In this document: in pieces, positions 15,301-30,300 of the stretch
Position numbering within the stretch: the first letter of the stretch is position 1
Layout: every line of letters begins with the position of its first letter
Assembly: GCA_022495005.1 (NCBI GenBank)
Contig: JAGYXB010001324.1
Span: forward strand, 1,240,001 to 1,304,000
Direction: 5' to 3'
Source: Rhyacophila brunnea
Taxonomy: Eukaryota; Arthropoda; Insecta; Trichoptera; Rhyacophilidae
DNA length: 64,000 nucleotides
The notes under the pieces: generated by a model
The model's database searches: none
What the model was told of the DNA's origin: nothing
Seen by the model: only the letters and a program-made list of their open reading frames with translations
Made by a program: the position numbers and the translations under genes

Positions 15301-18300
15301 ATGTCCTACTCATCTGAGTCCCAGCAATATGTGGAGAGCCTTAGTACTACAGTCTACATTGTACCAAAACCGATGTATGTCTAACGAAGCCTGTTCTAAT
15401 GCGTTATTAAATTGGCGTCGATTAAGTAATATACTCTATTTATAATACGAGGGTGGGTCAATAATTCCTTAGAAAAAAGCATTAAAACAGTTTTTATTTT
15501 TGTATTTTTTTTTATTTCTCAACATAATCTCCTTGGAGCTCAATACACTTGGTTAGACGTTTCTCAATTTTTTTTAAACCGTCAAAAAAATAAGTTTTCG
15601 GAAGGTCCTCAAAATAAGCATTTGTCCGACCGATGACTTCTTCATTTGAAAAAAAACGTTGTCCACTTAGCCATTTTTTTAAGTTTGGGAAAGGAAAAAA
15701 GTCACTGGAGGCTAAATCTGGCGAATACGGTGGGTGGTCGACCAATTCGAACTTCAATTCTTCAATTTTAGCCATTGATCGTAAACATGTGTGAATACGG
15801 GCATTGTCCTGATGAAAGAGGATTTTTTTCCTGTTTAAATGAGGCCGTTTTTCTTCAATTTTGTTTTTTAGCTGGTCCAATAAAGATGCATAATAATCCC
15901 CTGTTATTGTTTTTCCTTTTTCCAAATAGCCAACGAAAATAATTCCACGTGCATCCCAAAATACAGTAGCCATAACCTTACCAGCTGATTTTACGGTTTT
16001 CGCCTTCTTTGGACATGGTTCGCCTTTCGCAATCCACTGCTTTGACTGTTCTTTCGTCTCGGAGTATAGTGGTCTCAGGAGTATGGTGGTGTATCCATGT
16101 TTCATCTACAGTCACAAAGCGACGAAAAAATTCATCCGGATTGCGTTGCATGAGCGACAACAGGGCTTTAGAGGCCACCACCCTATTGCGTTTATTGTCG
16201 ACTGTGAGCAAACGCGGCACCCATCTTGCAGAAACTTTTTTCATGCCCAATTTGTCATATAAAATAGAAATGACGCTACCTTTTGAGATCCCTGTAACCT
16301 CAATTATCTCACTCAACTTTAATATTCGGTCACTTAACACCATATCGTGGATTTTATTGATCATTTCTGGTCCTCTACAGGACGTCCTGAGCGTGGTTCA
16401 TCCTTTGTTGATGTACGACCACGTTTAAATTCATTTAACCAGTTATAAATGGTTGCAAGTGAAGGAGCAGATATGCCGTGGGCAATCCATCCCTCACACC
16501 TCTGGGACGTCACAGGCGTGGTTCATCTTTGGTGATGTACGACCACGTTTAAATTCATTTAACCAGTTATAAATAGTTGCAAGTGAAGGAGCAGATGTGC
16601 CGTGAACTAAATCCAACTCATTTTTTATTTCCTTTGCTGTTAACCTTTTATATTAAAATGTTTAATAACAGCTCTAAACTCAATTTTCTCCATTTTTGTA
16701 AACAAGCAAATTTTTTTAAAATGTACGAAAATAAAACACAACAACCCGACCAATCTGATTGAAACTTCGCAGCATACTGAATCGGTAGTGCCGCTGCATG
16801 AAAACAAACCGCTTACAGTACTAGTCGCGCCACCTGTCGGCTTTTCTAAGGACTTATTGACCCACCCTCGTATTATAATCTAAGGTTCCATTCGGCATAT
16901 ATTAGATATCATTAATTAAATGAATATCTAGCCTACAAATCAATTATTACGAATATGATAAATGTTATCTAATAAGGTACCTACCTATATTGATATATTT
17001 TTTCCAATGACGATATTAAAAAATAATCTACTGTCAGATTGCATATCTTACGTTCAACGGTTATGTGCATCCGTGTTGTAAAAATAGCATGACCAAGGCT
17101 TTCGTGGTGCAGTGCATAAGACGCTGGGCTTTCATACGGGAGCTCCGGGTTCGATGCCGGTGAGGACACAATATATATATGTGATTTTCTCAAAGTCAGG
17201 GTGTTTGTGATTCTTTCACTTCTATGAATTACCAAAGACACTACTGTCATTGGGTCTCTAGGCATGTTTTAGTGTTAAAAAATGTACATTATATATATAG
17301 ATATTACTATAAAAAAAGTACTGTACAAGTGAGAAGCAAAATGATATAGGTATGGTATTCATTTATTTTTAATTAAATATGTATCTATAGTGGTAAGTAT
17401 ATGGTATATATATGGTAGTAAGGAATGATATGACATTATGGTAATTAGTGTGATACGGATACGCAGTGACGACACGAGAAACAGCAGACGATGTCGCATC
17501 GTATCGCATTACTGGATGATGCACGACGAAGATACGATACGCGGATACGCAACACGTGGATACCGGCCAAAATGTGTTACCGCGTAAAAAAAATATTTGG
17601 ATTAAGGTCCACGTGCCGAATAAAGGACGAAAATTATTAAGAATATGGGGTATTTTTTGGGGGGCAAACAATCTGTAGAATAGGAAAAATTTATGTCTTT
17701 TTAGTGCCATATCTTTTCTCATCCTAAAAAATAAATGCTCGTGTTGATAAAATAATAATGTGAGAAACTGCTATAACCGCATATTCATGGAACAACTATT
17801 ATACTTTTTGTGATCAAAAAATAAATAATTGCAAGGGTTTTACAATAGTCACTGACAGTGATAATATACTGTCAAATGAAAAAATAGCGCTAATCAATTT
17901 ATTGTAATATTGTTTATACTCTCGCTCCCTAAATCCAAATTAGAATTTTTCAATAGTTAGGTACTGATTTCGTATGTAAATTTGAATAAAAGAGATGACC
18001 AGACGAAAAAAATACGACCCATGAATAGCATTTTTATTTAGCATAATTTGGCGCCTACCTCAAACAGTCAGAAGTTAGCCACGACGTGGTCAGTGAATCG
18101 ATGCGAACGAGGTGTAGGCACATGATCGAGTTCGGTCAAGCGGTTAAATATAAAAGAAGATATAAATTAACCCATTGTGATATTTTTCCGGCGGAAATAT
18201 AGTCAGTAGTCACCAAGTTTTATTACCGTTTCCCTAGAATGTTTACACAAATGCGCACATTATCTTCGTAGGGAATGTGACCAAAGAGTAAAATTAACAC

Positions 18301-21300
18301 TAAGAAAATATTTAAGGTTCATGCGATTTATAATTCTGTGTATTTTTATTGTATATTGTAGAATGTTTTAAAATGTTTACGGTCGCGCTTCGTTTTGAAA
18401 AAAAAGTCTCGCAGCGCTCTCGAACTCCGTCTCCACTCCCCAGTATACCACTGATGTAATAACATAATACAATTATGTATAGTAAAAGCAGAATTCAGGA
18501 ACTCGCTGAAGTAAGCAACAAAGTACGCTTGAAAATAAATGTCACAAAGACGTAAATCACGTTCAACTGCTTTGCAGGCCAAAAAGAGATTCTCATCAAT
18601 GGCACTCAACTCGAACGGGTGAAAAACTACGTCTATCTAGGTCCTAGGACAACACGTGTCTATAGATGGATGTATATTTCGTGAAATTATTTGCAGAGTA
18701 AAGCTGGGTTGGAGTGCTTTTGGTGTGAAAAATGGACCCTACGTCAAAGAGAGATCCAGAAACTTAGAGTAGCACAACGTGGTATGGAGAGGTGCATGCT
18801 GGGCATAACGCAAAAATACAAAAACAGAAATGAGTGGATAAGGAAACAGACAAGGGTTTGCGATGTAATAGAGTTTGCTAAAAGTCTCAAATGGAAATGG
18901 GCTGGACACGTAGCTTGAGGAAGGGAGAATCGTTGGACAAATCTAGTCATCCAGTGGTACCCAAAAGGTACAAAACGTCCGTAAGGTAGACCTAGAGGCC
19001 GCTGGATCGATGGAATGATTAAGTTCTGCGGAAGTACGTGGCAAAGCAACGCACAGGATCGAGAGAAGTGGAGTCAGCCTGGAGAGGCCTTCATCCAGCA
19101 GTGGATAGATTCAGGCTGATGATGATGATATTATTTTATTCGTATTATTTTGCTTACTAAAAATGCATCTGTCACATTATTCTTGTTTTATCAATAAATT
19201 GTCAACAATTGCTATTGTTTTTTAGACCAGTGATTATTTTATTATTAGGTCACGTCGAGAGATTGAGAAAGTCATGGTGGCCAGTGATTAAATATATTTT
19301 AAATAAACAGACGATTAAAATTATAGAAGAAATAGAGGAAATTATAAAATAAGCTTTTACAGGAATTTACAAAAATATATTTATTAATATATAATATTAT
19401 ATTAATATATAAATAAATATAAATTACAGCGACTAGTTGAGTCAGAAACTAGCAAGCGTAAATGCGTAGATTTTTTTTTATATATAAAAGTTTAGGCACA
19501 TATACAAATGGACATACATACTTATTATGATTATACCTATCCTATAGGTATACCATCACAAATCGTCAAGTGTTCGAATATAGAACCAAGTTCATCACCG
19601 TATAAAAAAGTATTGAATGATAATAATATGTGAAATGTTAGCATGCGGCGCCCTCACTCAGCGGATAAATTATATTGGTGGATCTTATAGTTATATGATT
19701 GATTAAGGCAGCCACGATTTTTTAAATCTTCTTTCAGTAAGTAAACTCTAATCATAAACTCTACTTTGATATACTATTACAATCCACATTCATGGCTTTG
19801 CAGCATTGTTGATCTATTCATAGCCATAGTTGATGCATATTGTCAATATTATTTGTATGAACTGTGCCATAACCAGGAGATTTGACTATTTTCTTATTAA
19901 ATCCCGCTCCATTGTGTAAGTGCGGAGAAATCCGAACCACATAGCATGTTGCCGATATCTGCACCCTGTATGTTTTTAATGTTATTGTCTACCATCAGTA
20001 CCATCCACCAAGCTATAATTACCCTATAAGTACCCTACCGCCATGATATAATGTATAATGTATGTAGGAAGTTGAAAAATAAACACCTACTACCTGCATT
20101 GTAATGTAATACGAGTACATATTACAAATTCGCGTCTATGTATTTTAGTTATTCTGCTAACGTGTCCAATTTAAGATTATGATATTGTATCTAGAGCAGT
20201 GCCCATTAATTAGTCAACGTATTCGAAAATAATTTAGGATATTTTGGAACAGAAGTCTGGTGCTCTACCGAACTATCCAAGCAGTCGAAAACAGCTCGTA
20301 TTTAAAAAAATAGTTGAGCGCGATTAGGAATATTTAAATAACATTAAACCGATACATCTGTAAACATAATAAATAGTAATTACACGAAAAGCATGCACCA
20401 AGGGGAGATATTCCTGTATTAGAACATTTTACATACACTGCAAGATGACATTACACTATCGAGGAAGTTACTTGCCAAGTTCCATCCAAGGGACTGTCAC
20501 ATCATCTGTGAAATAGTCGCAGGCATCGTACGCCATTTCTGGAGACTTTCCTGACGATGCGACGGTCGCAGCTGACGCAGCCCTTCCGTTGCGAGTGGCG
20601 GCGTCGTCGGCTGACTCGCTACGGCTCATCTTGGCCATGCGAGATGGCACCAGCCTCTCCAGCATTGCGGAACACTCACTTTCGAAACTTTCAATTGCAC
20701 CGAAGATCCACTCCGATGGGCAAGCAGGCAATCACTAACTGTTTATATCTCGTGAATTTTGATCGCGATTTGCCGCTATGTTTTGATTAGTGTTTGTCGT
20801 CCACTTGAAACTGGCGAACTGATACGGTTAGCGCTAAAATGCTGCCGTATTATTTCCACCGCTTTACACATTGTTTATTTTATTTTTTGGCACTTTCTCA
20901 TGCCGTTGAAGAGACATTTACATTGTCCTGTTTGTATACCTATTCAATGCAATTTATTTTAAACGATTATAACAAGTCTCAATCATTGTAGAAAATACGA
21001 CCACATTATCGATTTTGTACATTGATATAATATAAGTACATAGCAAAAACGTTAATAATATATTAGTGCAATGCATTATTATATAGATAGATATATTGAT
21101 TGATGCCGGTTATCGATGCCATGGATATACTGTTATCTTTTTTTTTTCAATAGCAAAATCCATTGCATTATATAATTTCTTTAAAATTTGTATTTTATCT
21201 ATAGAAGAGAGAGTGAGTCATATGAGCAAATTCGTTGGGATACTATAAGACAATAAACAATAAAGATCACCGTTATAAAAACAATACCAGTTTCTCGGAT

Positions 21301-24300
21301 ATAAAATAGTAATTTAAACACTATCAAAAGAAAGTTATTAGTTGTGGCCTATTTGACAAAGTCGAGATAAATAATGTGAAATGAACGCATTCTCTTATTA
21401 TCTTCTTCTTAGCATTCGCATCTTATTATCAATGAATCGAAAGTGAATACGTATGTGAGGGAGCCGCCTGAGTTTTGCATGAGATGCATGGAATATCAAG
21501 AATATGTATTTAACGCTAGTAAATAATGTACACGCATATAAAAACATGCGCACGAAACGCCATTGAGGCTAGTGATAAGGATAACCTGAAAAAATTACAT
21601 CTGAATGTCGTTTGCTTATTTTCCACGAAGGAAAATTATTTTTAATAGGTACTTACCAATTATATACGCAAATACGAAAGACTAATAAATAGTATTAAAT
21701 ACGTCTTATTATATTATCAATATTATTTACATCTATATTAGAGATACACTTTCGGTAACGGACGTCATATTTATATTAGAACAATACTTAAGTACTTATA
21801 TGAATTTCCTGCTGTCAATGAAAAAATAATATATATACCTATATTATTATTATTACACTGTAGGTATATTTTATATATTTTTTACACTGTCGAAGCCCAT
21901 ATTATGATCATATGAAGATCGAATCTCGAATCGATCTTTTGACAATAAAAGACAGAAAATATACTTTATCACTGTGCGCGCATTGCCAATGATAATGTAA
22001 CTATTAAATCACCTGTATAAAGTTTATTTTTAAGATTGATTTAGAATCAAGCTTTCAATTTATATCGTGCCGTTTGCATATTTTTACCATTGTATGAAAA
22101 TAGAAAAAAATATTTTAATAATTATCAAGAAATCGCCCAACTATCTACTTTCTATTTTCCGTTACAAGTCGCTATTTTGATATTTGCATGTCATTTTGAC
22201 GTAATTTCGATTTAACGTATCTCGACACTATGCATCTCGGGGTTATTTGTTTTGTCACCTTGGTTACGAAGTCCAATTAATGTCGTGTGACATCACTTTG
22301 CATCATAATAGCATTGGCCATAAAAATCATAATTCCGGCATCGGCAATGGAATTTTTAAAATTAAAATATAGGCATTAGAACACTCGATTTTAATATTAT
22401 TTTATAAGAAAAAATACATACTTAGCACATTTTCGTTCTCAACACACCTTACAGAGATTTTTGTACATTAAACATTTGGTTTGTATAAGTGTACATACTA
22501 TATAGATAGGTAGGTATATGTTGGAATACACAGAAAATGTTTAATTTAACTAAGTTAGTAGCAATGTTATATGAGATTCCGAAATTATTTAAATAATAAT
22601 TGAAAATTCACACGCGAAGCACGATACATGTCGTCAATGGACGGTTTTAGACTGACACAAGACACAATAATCCCGCAAAACATTATTTTAAGTAGATAAC
22701 AATATGTCTAAGTATTGAAAATGTGGCGGCATCAACCCTCAATAATCTGGCATGGTTCAAAAAGCAATATCTAAAATCACGGTCATTTCAACTATTTTGA
22801 ATACATAAATGTCTCGCGGTCGTGAGTGATATAATAGTTCCGGTTCCTTATGGTTTATTTATTTATACCTACGACAAACCGGCAAACCTGAGCGTTGAAT
22901 GTAGCCGACAACTTAAATTTAATAATATTCGATTATTACTATTAGAAATATTGGTGAAAATCGCGTAAATCCTGCATTGTTATGTTTGTAGTTATGCAGA
23001 CTCAATCAATTTAGGCATAATTGACACATTGGCCGACACAACTAAGTAATCTTCAGTGGCAAATTAGTAGCTAGGTATATACATTTTTTTATTGAGGCGG
23101 ACGAAACCGGTCCTAATCTATTGATTAAAAGTGGAATAAGTACTACACAAAAAAATGCGTTTTATTAAATAAAAACAACAAAGAAGATTATCATTAGGTA
23201 TACAATAATTCATGTTGAATACTCTCCCGTATTCCATTATTTCTAATATATAATATTTCTAATATAAGTAACTATATACTATCAAAGATAACAAAACATC
23301 TAGTCTAGTATATGTATTATCGCTTGCTGCAGTTTACAACGTAGGTACAAGTACCTACCTACCCGCAACTTTTTACTACAATTATGACAGTACATTATTA
23401 GTAATGATCAGATTGAATTATTTTATAATTCTGTCAGAATACTTTTTACCTAGTACCTATGTCTACTAGTACGCTGGATCGTAATCCCGCACAAAGATTT
23501 AAATCCTGGAATTAAACAAATCCGAGTGAAATTTCGACATTTTTTTTCCATGTCTGTATCGACATAATAATATGAATATTTGCTAACATAAAAAGATACA
23601 CTTAGATCTTTATCTTTATGATTTAGCTTGTCAATTTCTATTTTATATTATGTGACAATCTCGAAATTTAAAAAAATAAGAGATAATATAATATGCCACA
23701 TCGACTGCTTAATCTGCAAACCGGCTAACTCCATTTGGACAAATTGTTCAGGAAGGAGAAAAAACATAATAATTTAACTATCGAGCGGAATTTAACAATT
23801 CCAAAAATACACGTGATTTTTTTTTTAGAAATAAGCTGCACTATGTATTAATACACTATTTTAGCTTCCCTTTTATATTGTTTCATTTACGATATTGGAA
23901 ATTTGGCACCTGAAGTTGACTGTTTTGTGTGAACAACGATGACGCATTTATTTATAGGTTTAGGAGTTTGAAATTTTGTATGAGCATAAAAAACATGCTT
24001 TATAACAAAATGCCATCAAAATCTCATTTATTGTGAAAAGTGCAGTTAGCTGGTTTGCAGATTAAGCAGTCGATATGGTAATATTTACGAGTTAAAATGT
24101 GTTTTTTAGCAACTACCTAGTCGCCTCCGGCTTTCATTATTTTACGTTTTCATAGTCGACAAAATTTATTTAAGTTATTTTTGGAAAAAAAATAATAATC
24201 GAAGAAATCGAGCGGTATCTATCGCGATATTGCGAATACTAGGAACCTATATAGGTAGTTCGTGTAAGTCAAGAAATCGAGCGGTATCCGAGAATTGCAA

Positions 24301-27300
24301 ATAGATGGTACCTAAAGATGTCCTATCTGGTCGGAAATTGAGATGCTCTATGACTGATAGGTATAATGATGCTGCGGAACGACTTAATTTACATAGGTAC
24401 ATTTACGTGGGTTGTTACTCACTACTAACTTATCGACTATTGACTTATACGACCAATTCGTATCAGTATTGAACAATGATTTAAAAAAATTTGCTATTCA
24501 TGAATTCATATTAAAGTATACAAATATTTAATTAATTGAGAGTTCTTAGTTAGAAAACGAGTTGTCTTATATAACACACGAGTATTTAATATCAAATAAT
24601 GTTGATTCTGATGAATAGGAATAGATAGTACCTATTATTATTATAGAAATAATTGTGTTGTGTAACTTCCCAACTAGGACTATTATCTAAACCTGTTTTG
24701 TGCCATTGTCGTAAATTCTCACAGTAAAAAATATACTCCTAAATTGACTTAATTATTGCTAATTTTATCATCCGACTCTAAGTGACGAGCAATTTATTGC
24801 ATTCGCCATCATTCAGACACTGTGAATCTACAAACATTGAGTTAGGTTAGGTAACCACATTTCGATTGGTTGATAATATTATTTTGCTTTTTAATAAAGA
24901 ATCTTCAAATAAGTAAGTACCTACATATCACAATTTACTGAATGCAAATTAATATGTCAGAATAATTAATTGTTATGTAATTTCCAATTATGTGGATGTA
25001 TAAGTATTGTAGTGGAGGTTGTGATTGAGAAATCTCGTCTCGCAAATTCTATATAAATAATCAGAAAAGTCCAAACTCAAATCTTAAGAAAATAATTTTC
25101 AGAAATTACGAGAATTCTCATTTCTCGAGAAATCATCAAAGAGATTCTCGAAAATTTATAAATATAGTAAACTGCCTACCGCGACCGGAATTTAAAAATT
25201 CCCGGTAAAAAAGTTGTTAGATATGCAATGATTCGGCTTTTTCTAAAGGCTTGAATGGAATTTCAGGAATGGAAAAAAAACCAAAAAAGCTGAAAAAATA
25301 TTCGGCAAGAGAAAACAAAAACCAATCTAAATTTTTTGAGAAAACGAATGTTCTTGATTTTGAGAATTCTCGAGTATTGAGAAATGAAAAAATCGAGAAA
25401 TCACAAGCTCTATACCGCAGTGTAACGAACATTCCATCAAAGTTCTGCCGAGACCATCCCGTGAGCAACCCCCTAAGTGTTTGGCTGACATACGAGAGTG
25501 GGATTCCTATTATTGTAAATTATTATATTATACACATTGATGGGAAGAGAGCCTTCTCGTTCGCCATAGTGATTTTTAAGTATATAGGTATGTATTATCT
25601 ACCTTAAATTCGGCGATACTTCACCTGAAATAAGAATTCACACGGTATCAACAGAGCTGGGATCCTAATAGAATAGTTTGTGAAATCATCAATCCATGTA
25701 AAGTGAGAGTATTGACGAAAATGATAAAAGCATGTCGTTCATGAAATTTTAGATTTTAAATATCGACTATAAGGCGTTTTGTTTGAACATCATTTTACTG
25801 CCTGCTAAAGGCCTCCCCCTGTTTCTTTGAGATATCTCAATTCTTTATATTGAGTTGTCTCGTGTTTTTGGTCAACATATACAGTTCGATCCGGTAGGTA
25901 GGTTTAAGGGGAGTAACGCGGAAAGTCTACAAAATAAACCAACTAACAAGTAAGCATTCGAGAAAGATTTCGCGATAGAATAGATATCGTCAAATCAGTT
26001 TTGTAGAACCTAAAATTCCCGTGGACCAAAAATTACGGTAGGTCATCATTATCGGGGAATGGGACGATTTGGCACCGCGAACTGGCCTCCGCCGATTGGC
26101 CTCCAGTAATTGGCCGCCGGTACAATCGGACGCCGGCGCAATTGGACGCTGACCCAATTGGCCTCCGGGAGGATTGGACGCCGCACAGTTGAATTAAATG
26201 CGCAAAGGAATAGACGTACGTTACGATTTGTTGGAGTAAATAAGCAAGTCAGTTTAATATGCTTCTATCTTCTCAGTAGTCGTACCTCATACATTTCGCG
26301 CTTGACACATTTTTAATATAGATTGAGAAAAATTATTATGCCTGATGATGTTTATTAAAAGAAAATAATTCTTCCCTCACTAAAACTTAAAGATGTGCAT
26401 AATCAATTAATTTATTGTCTACACATGGGTACTTATTTATATTTACAACAAATATTTAAAATAATGTTAGATGTTAGAATGAAAATTACATTATATTTCA
26501 GCGTTTTATCGACTTAATATTATAATAAAGCTTAAATATGTATATTATTATGCATAAATGCGTATTTTAAGATAGTATGAAATTACAAACAAAATATTAA
26601 GTAAGTTATTTGCTAAGTAAAAATGTTTCAGTAGTTTGATTGATAAACTACTTAGATACTGGATGCCGGATGAAATCCCGAATGCTGAAATCCCGAATGG
26701 CCGAAATCCCGAAAAATGAAAAAATACAAACATCAATAATTGCGCAATTTTTGTAAGAGAGACAAAAACCCATTTTTTATGGAAATATAAAAAATGTAAA
26801 ATACAAACATCAATAATTGCGCAATCGTGAGCGCAATTTTTGTAAGAGAGACAAAACCCATTTTTTCGGAAAATGGGTTTTTCTGATTGCGCAATTTTTT
26901 TCAGGAGAGACCATTTTGTAGAACGAATGGATTTTGTGCATCTTACAAAAATTGCGCAATTCACGATTGCGCAATTATTGATGTTTGTATTTTACATTTT
27001 TTTTATATTTCCACATAAAATGGGTTTTTGTGTCTCTTGCAAAAAATGCGCAATTATTGATGTTTGTATTTTTTTTATTTTTCGGGATTCCGGCCATTCG
27101 GGATTTCAGCGTTCGGGATTTCGATATTCGGGATTTCGGCTTTCGGGATTTAGGCTTTCGGGATTTAGGCCTTCGAGATTTCGTTCGGCACCCAGTACCT
27201 AAGTAGTTTATCAATCAAACTACTGAAACATTTATACTTAGCAGATAACTTACTTAATATTTTGTTTGTAATTTTATACTATCTCAAAATACGCATTTAT

Positions 27301-30300
27301 GCATAATAATATACATGTTTAAGCTTTATTATAATATTAAGTCGATAAACGCTGAAATATAATGTAATTTTCATTCTAACATCTAACATTATTTTTAATA
27401 TTTGTTGTAAATATAAATAAGTACCCATGTATAGACAATAAATTAATTGAATATGCACATCTTAAAGTTTTAGCGAGGGAAGAATTATTTTCTTTTAATA
27501 AACATCATCAGGCATAATAATTTTTCTCAATCTATATTAAAAATGTGTCAAGCGTGAAATGTATAAGGTACGACTACTGAGAAGATAGAAGCATATTAAA
27601 CTGACTTGCTTATTTACTCCAACAAATCGTAACGTACGTCTATTCCTTTGCGCATTTAATTCAACTGTGCGGCGTCCAATCTCCCGGAGGCCAGTTGGGT
27701 CGGCGTCGAATTGGGTCGGCGTCCGATTGTACCGGCGGCCAATTACCGGAGGCCAATCGGCGGAGGCCAGTTCGCGGTGCCAAATCGTCCTAGACCCTCA
27801 TTATCGTGTTTTTACAGGATAAAAGAATGTAGTTAATTACCGACAAAAAATTGATAATCAAAAAAAAAAAAAAAAACATACGTAGTATCTATCGCACAAT
27901 TATATATTTTAAGATGATAATAAATGTAAAATAACTGTGCGATTCCGTCACGAAGCACGCGACTTTTACTATTCATGGAACATTAGGAAGGGAAGTGCAT
28001 GAGAATGATAATTTTCATCAGAATTTAAATCACCTCGCGACTCACGGGTTAGGAAGCCGTGGACTAGACGGACAATTAAGTTATACTTAAATAGGGTGTG
28101 AACGGTACGTATATCTAGAATATTCTCGATGATATATTTTAGTATTAAATAATTATAATTAATCTATATCGCGCGTGATCATTGATCAACTTCAAGTAGC
28201 ACACCCCACATGGTCATTCATTAACTTAACTAAACTTGTCTTTCACTATCACATAGAAATACCGACTATCCCATTCGTCGGGAAAATTATAAGTTTTCGT
28301 CTTTTTTTGGACACTTATCGCATTTATTATTACTACTGTACAAATAACGTACTATGCGACGGTACGGGGAACTACGCCTCAATTTAAATCAAGGGGATTC
28401 ACATCTCTTCTTCCTTGCACTCCTGCGGCAAGCTGTGAGTGATGTAATAGGAATCAAGTATTACGACGATATTACACGGGCGTTCTGACGTATCACTTTG
28501 ACGTAGATGGTTAAGGAAATAAAAATAGTTTTTTTACATTTTTATCACTCAGTTCGACCAAAATCTATCACGCGATAGTTCGATCGACGCGTTGGACATC
28601 CCTAATTTATATCAAACATAATATTATGTATATGCAATGATGATATTATAAAATAATAGATCTCACTTTTATCGAAGTTATATCACGTCTTTCGAAACTT
28701 TCTTGATTGCCTCTTTATTATTTCTTGCTGGGTATTATAAACTAATATAACAATTAAATTTGATATAATAGACAACTAAACAATATCTGTATGCTTTTTC
28801 AAAAATTGTAATAATATATAAGATTCCGATAAGAATATAACACGAATCTTGTAAGAACGGATTTTGGTAGTATCCCAAATTTGGTGGGGTATCGTAATGA
28901 CTAAAGTTTCTACGACATTTATAAGGTATCTTTGTCCCTTATCCGTCACCGAATGAATACAAATTATAAGCAAACTGCTATGCACATGACGTCATTAAAT
29001 GTCACAGTAAAAGCTTTAAATACAATATATATCCCTATGATTTAATGGTAAAAATAAAATATATTTAATAATTACGCCAGTAGAAAGAAGACTAAAATGC
29101 ATAAAAATATTATTATAATGTACCAAAACTTTCTAAAATTGTGTTACTGTAGTATCTAATATTTAAATGTTAGTGTATTATTACGAAAAACTAGGAGATA
29201 CCCAATGGCTGTGGTGGTTTTCCATGAAGCAGATGACTGCAGTTACTTTGTTAGAAAGTATGTTACATTTTATTAATAGTAGGTATGTGAGAAAATATAA
29301 AAAAAAAACCACGAAACCATAACATTATTACGTCTCTGTTCTGGCAGAACACACTAACTGGAGAATACTAGTTTTGAGTAATTTGACTTTGAAGTTGTTA
29401 AAATGTGTGAAATGGTCTATCATATGAGTTTATTAAGTAATCGTAAAAAGGATTACTTTAAAATAAAGACTGTATATTTATTAAGAAGGTTTCTAGACGG
29501 TAAAGTTTGAAATATGGAACATTTTGGTATAACTAACTCGATGTCATTTTTTCGAATTAGTGTCTTCTGCCAGAACAGTGACGATTAAACAGTGTAAAAT
29601 GTCCAGACATAACAATAATTGCAGTAGTGTAGTTTAACACTCAATTGTGGTTTATCGCGTAAACATATTGTTTGGCACTAAACCTGTCGGCGCTTCGAAT
29701 CTCCACGTACCCAAAACCGCCACAGCCCTAATGGCAAAATATATTTGTCAAAGAAGCAAAGCATCAATTTTTTCGTTAAACAGCTGTTATCCGGATATAA
29801 AGTATGGTTATTTTTTATTCTGTAATAGTAATAATTTATCTAGGTTACGATGTTTCATCGCATATAGTGGATGTGATATCTTTATAACAATACAATGCCG
29901 GCAATATTCAAATTAATGTTGATGAAGATTGATATCTGGTAATCATCAATATTTATATTAATTTACATTTTATACAATTTAATATATTTTGTATGGTGAT
30001 ACCTAAATACAATAAATTATTCATCTCTAGTGCGGAAAACTAATAGGAAGGTAGGAGGACACAATGGGAAAATCCGTATGAAAAATAGGCGGCACACTGA
30101 CAGATAGGTATAACCTAAAATTTTGAATATTCCCCCCCAAAACTAAGCGTAAACGAAAATACCAATCACTTCATTACGATAACTTTATTCATAGAACTAA
30201 GCGAAATTATATAATAAAACGTTGAGCAATGAGCGAAATTCTTTATTGGTGAAAACATTAACAAAACGAGAGTCTTGTCGCGCAGGGTTTCTAAGGTAAG

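Noticed and set aside
15125..15445. 106-codon plus-strand ORF next to mariner
   Set aside because: Intronic sequence without recognisable domain or splice context; length can occur by chance.
16009..16428. 139-codon plus-strand ORF
   Set aside because: Shadow of the minus-strand mariner transposase.
17450..17580. CpG-rich GATACG-word block as a gene
   Set aside because: No consistent frame; more like a degraded repeat.
26873..27214. Long overlapping ORFs on both strands with repeated SGFR or SRKPK units
   Set aside because: They are readings of tandem GGGATTTCGG-like words within the foldback palindrome, and both strands are open for the same reason.
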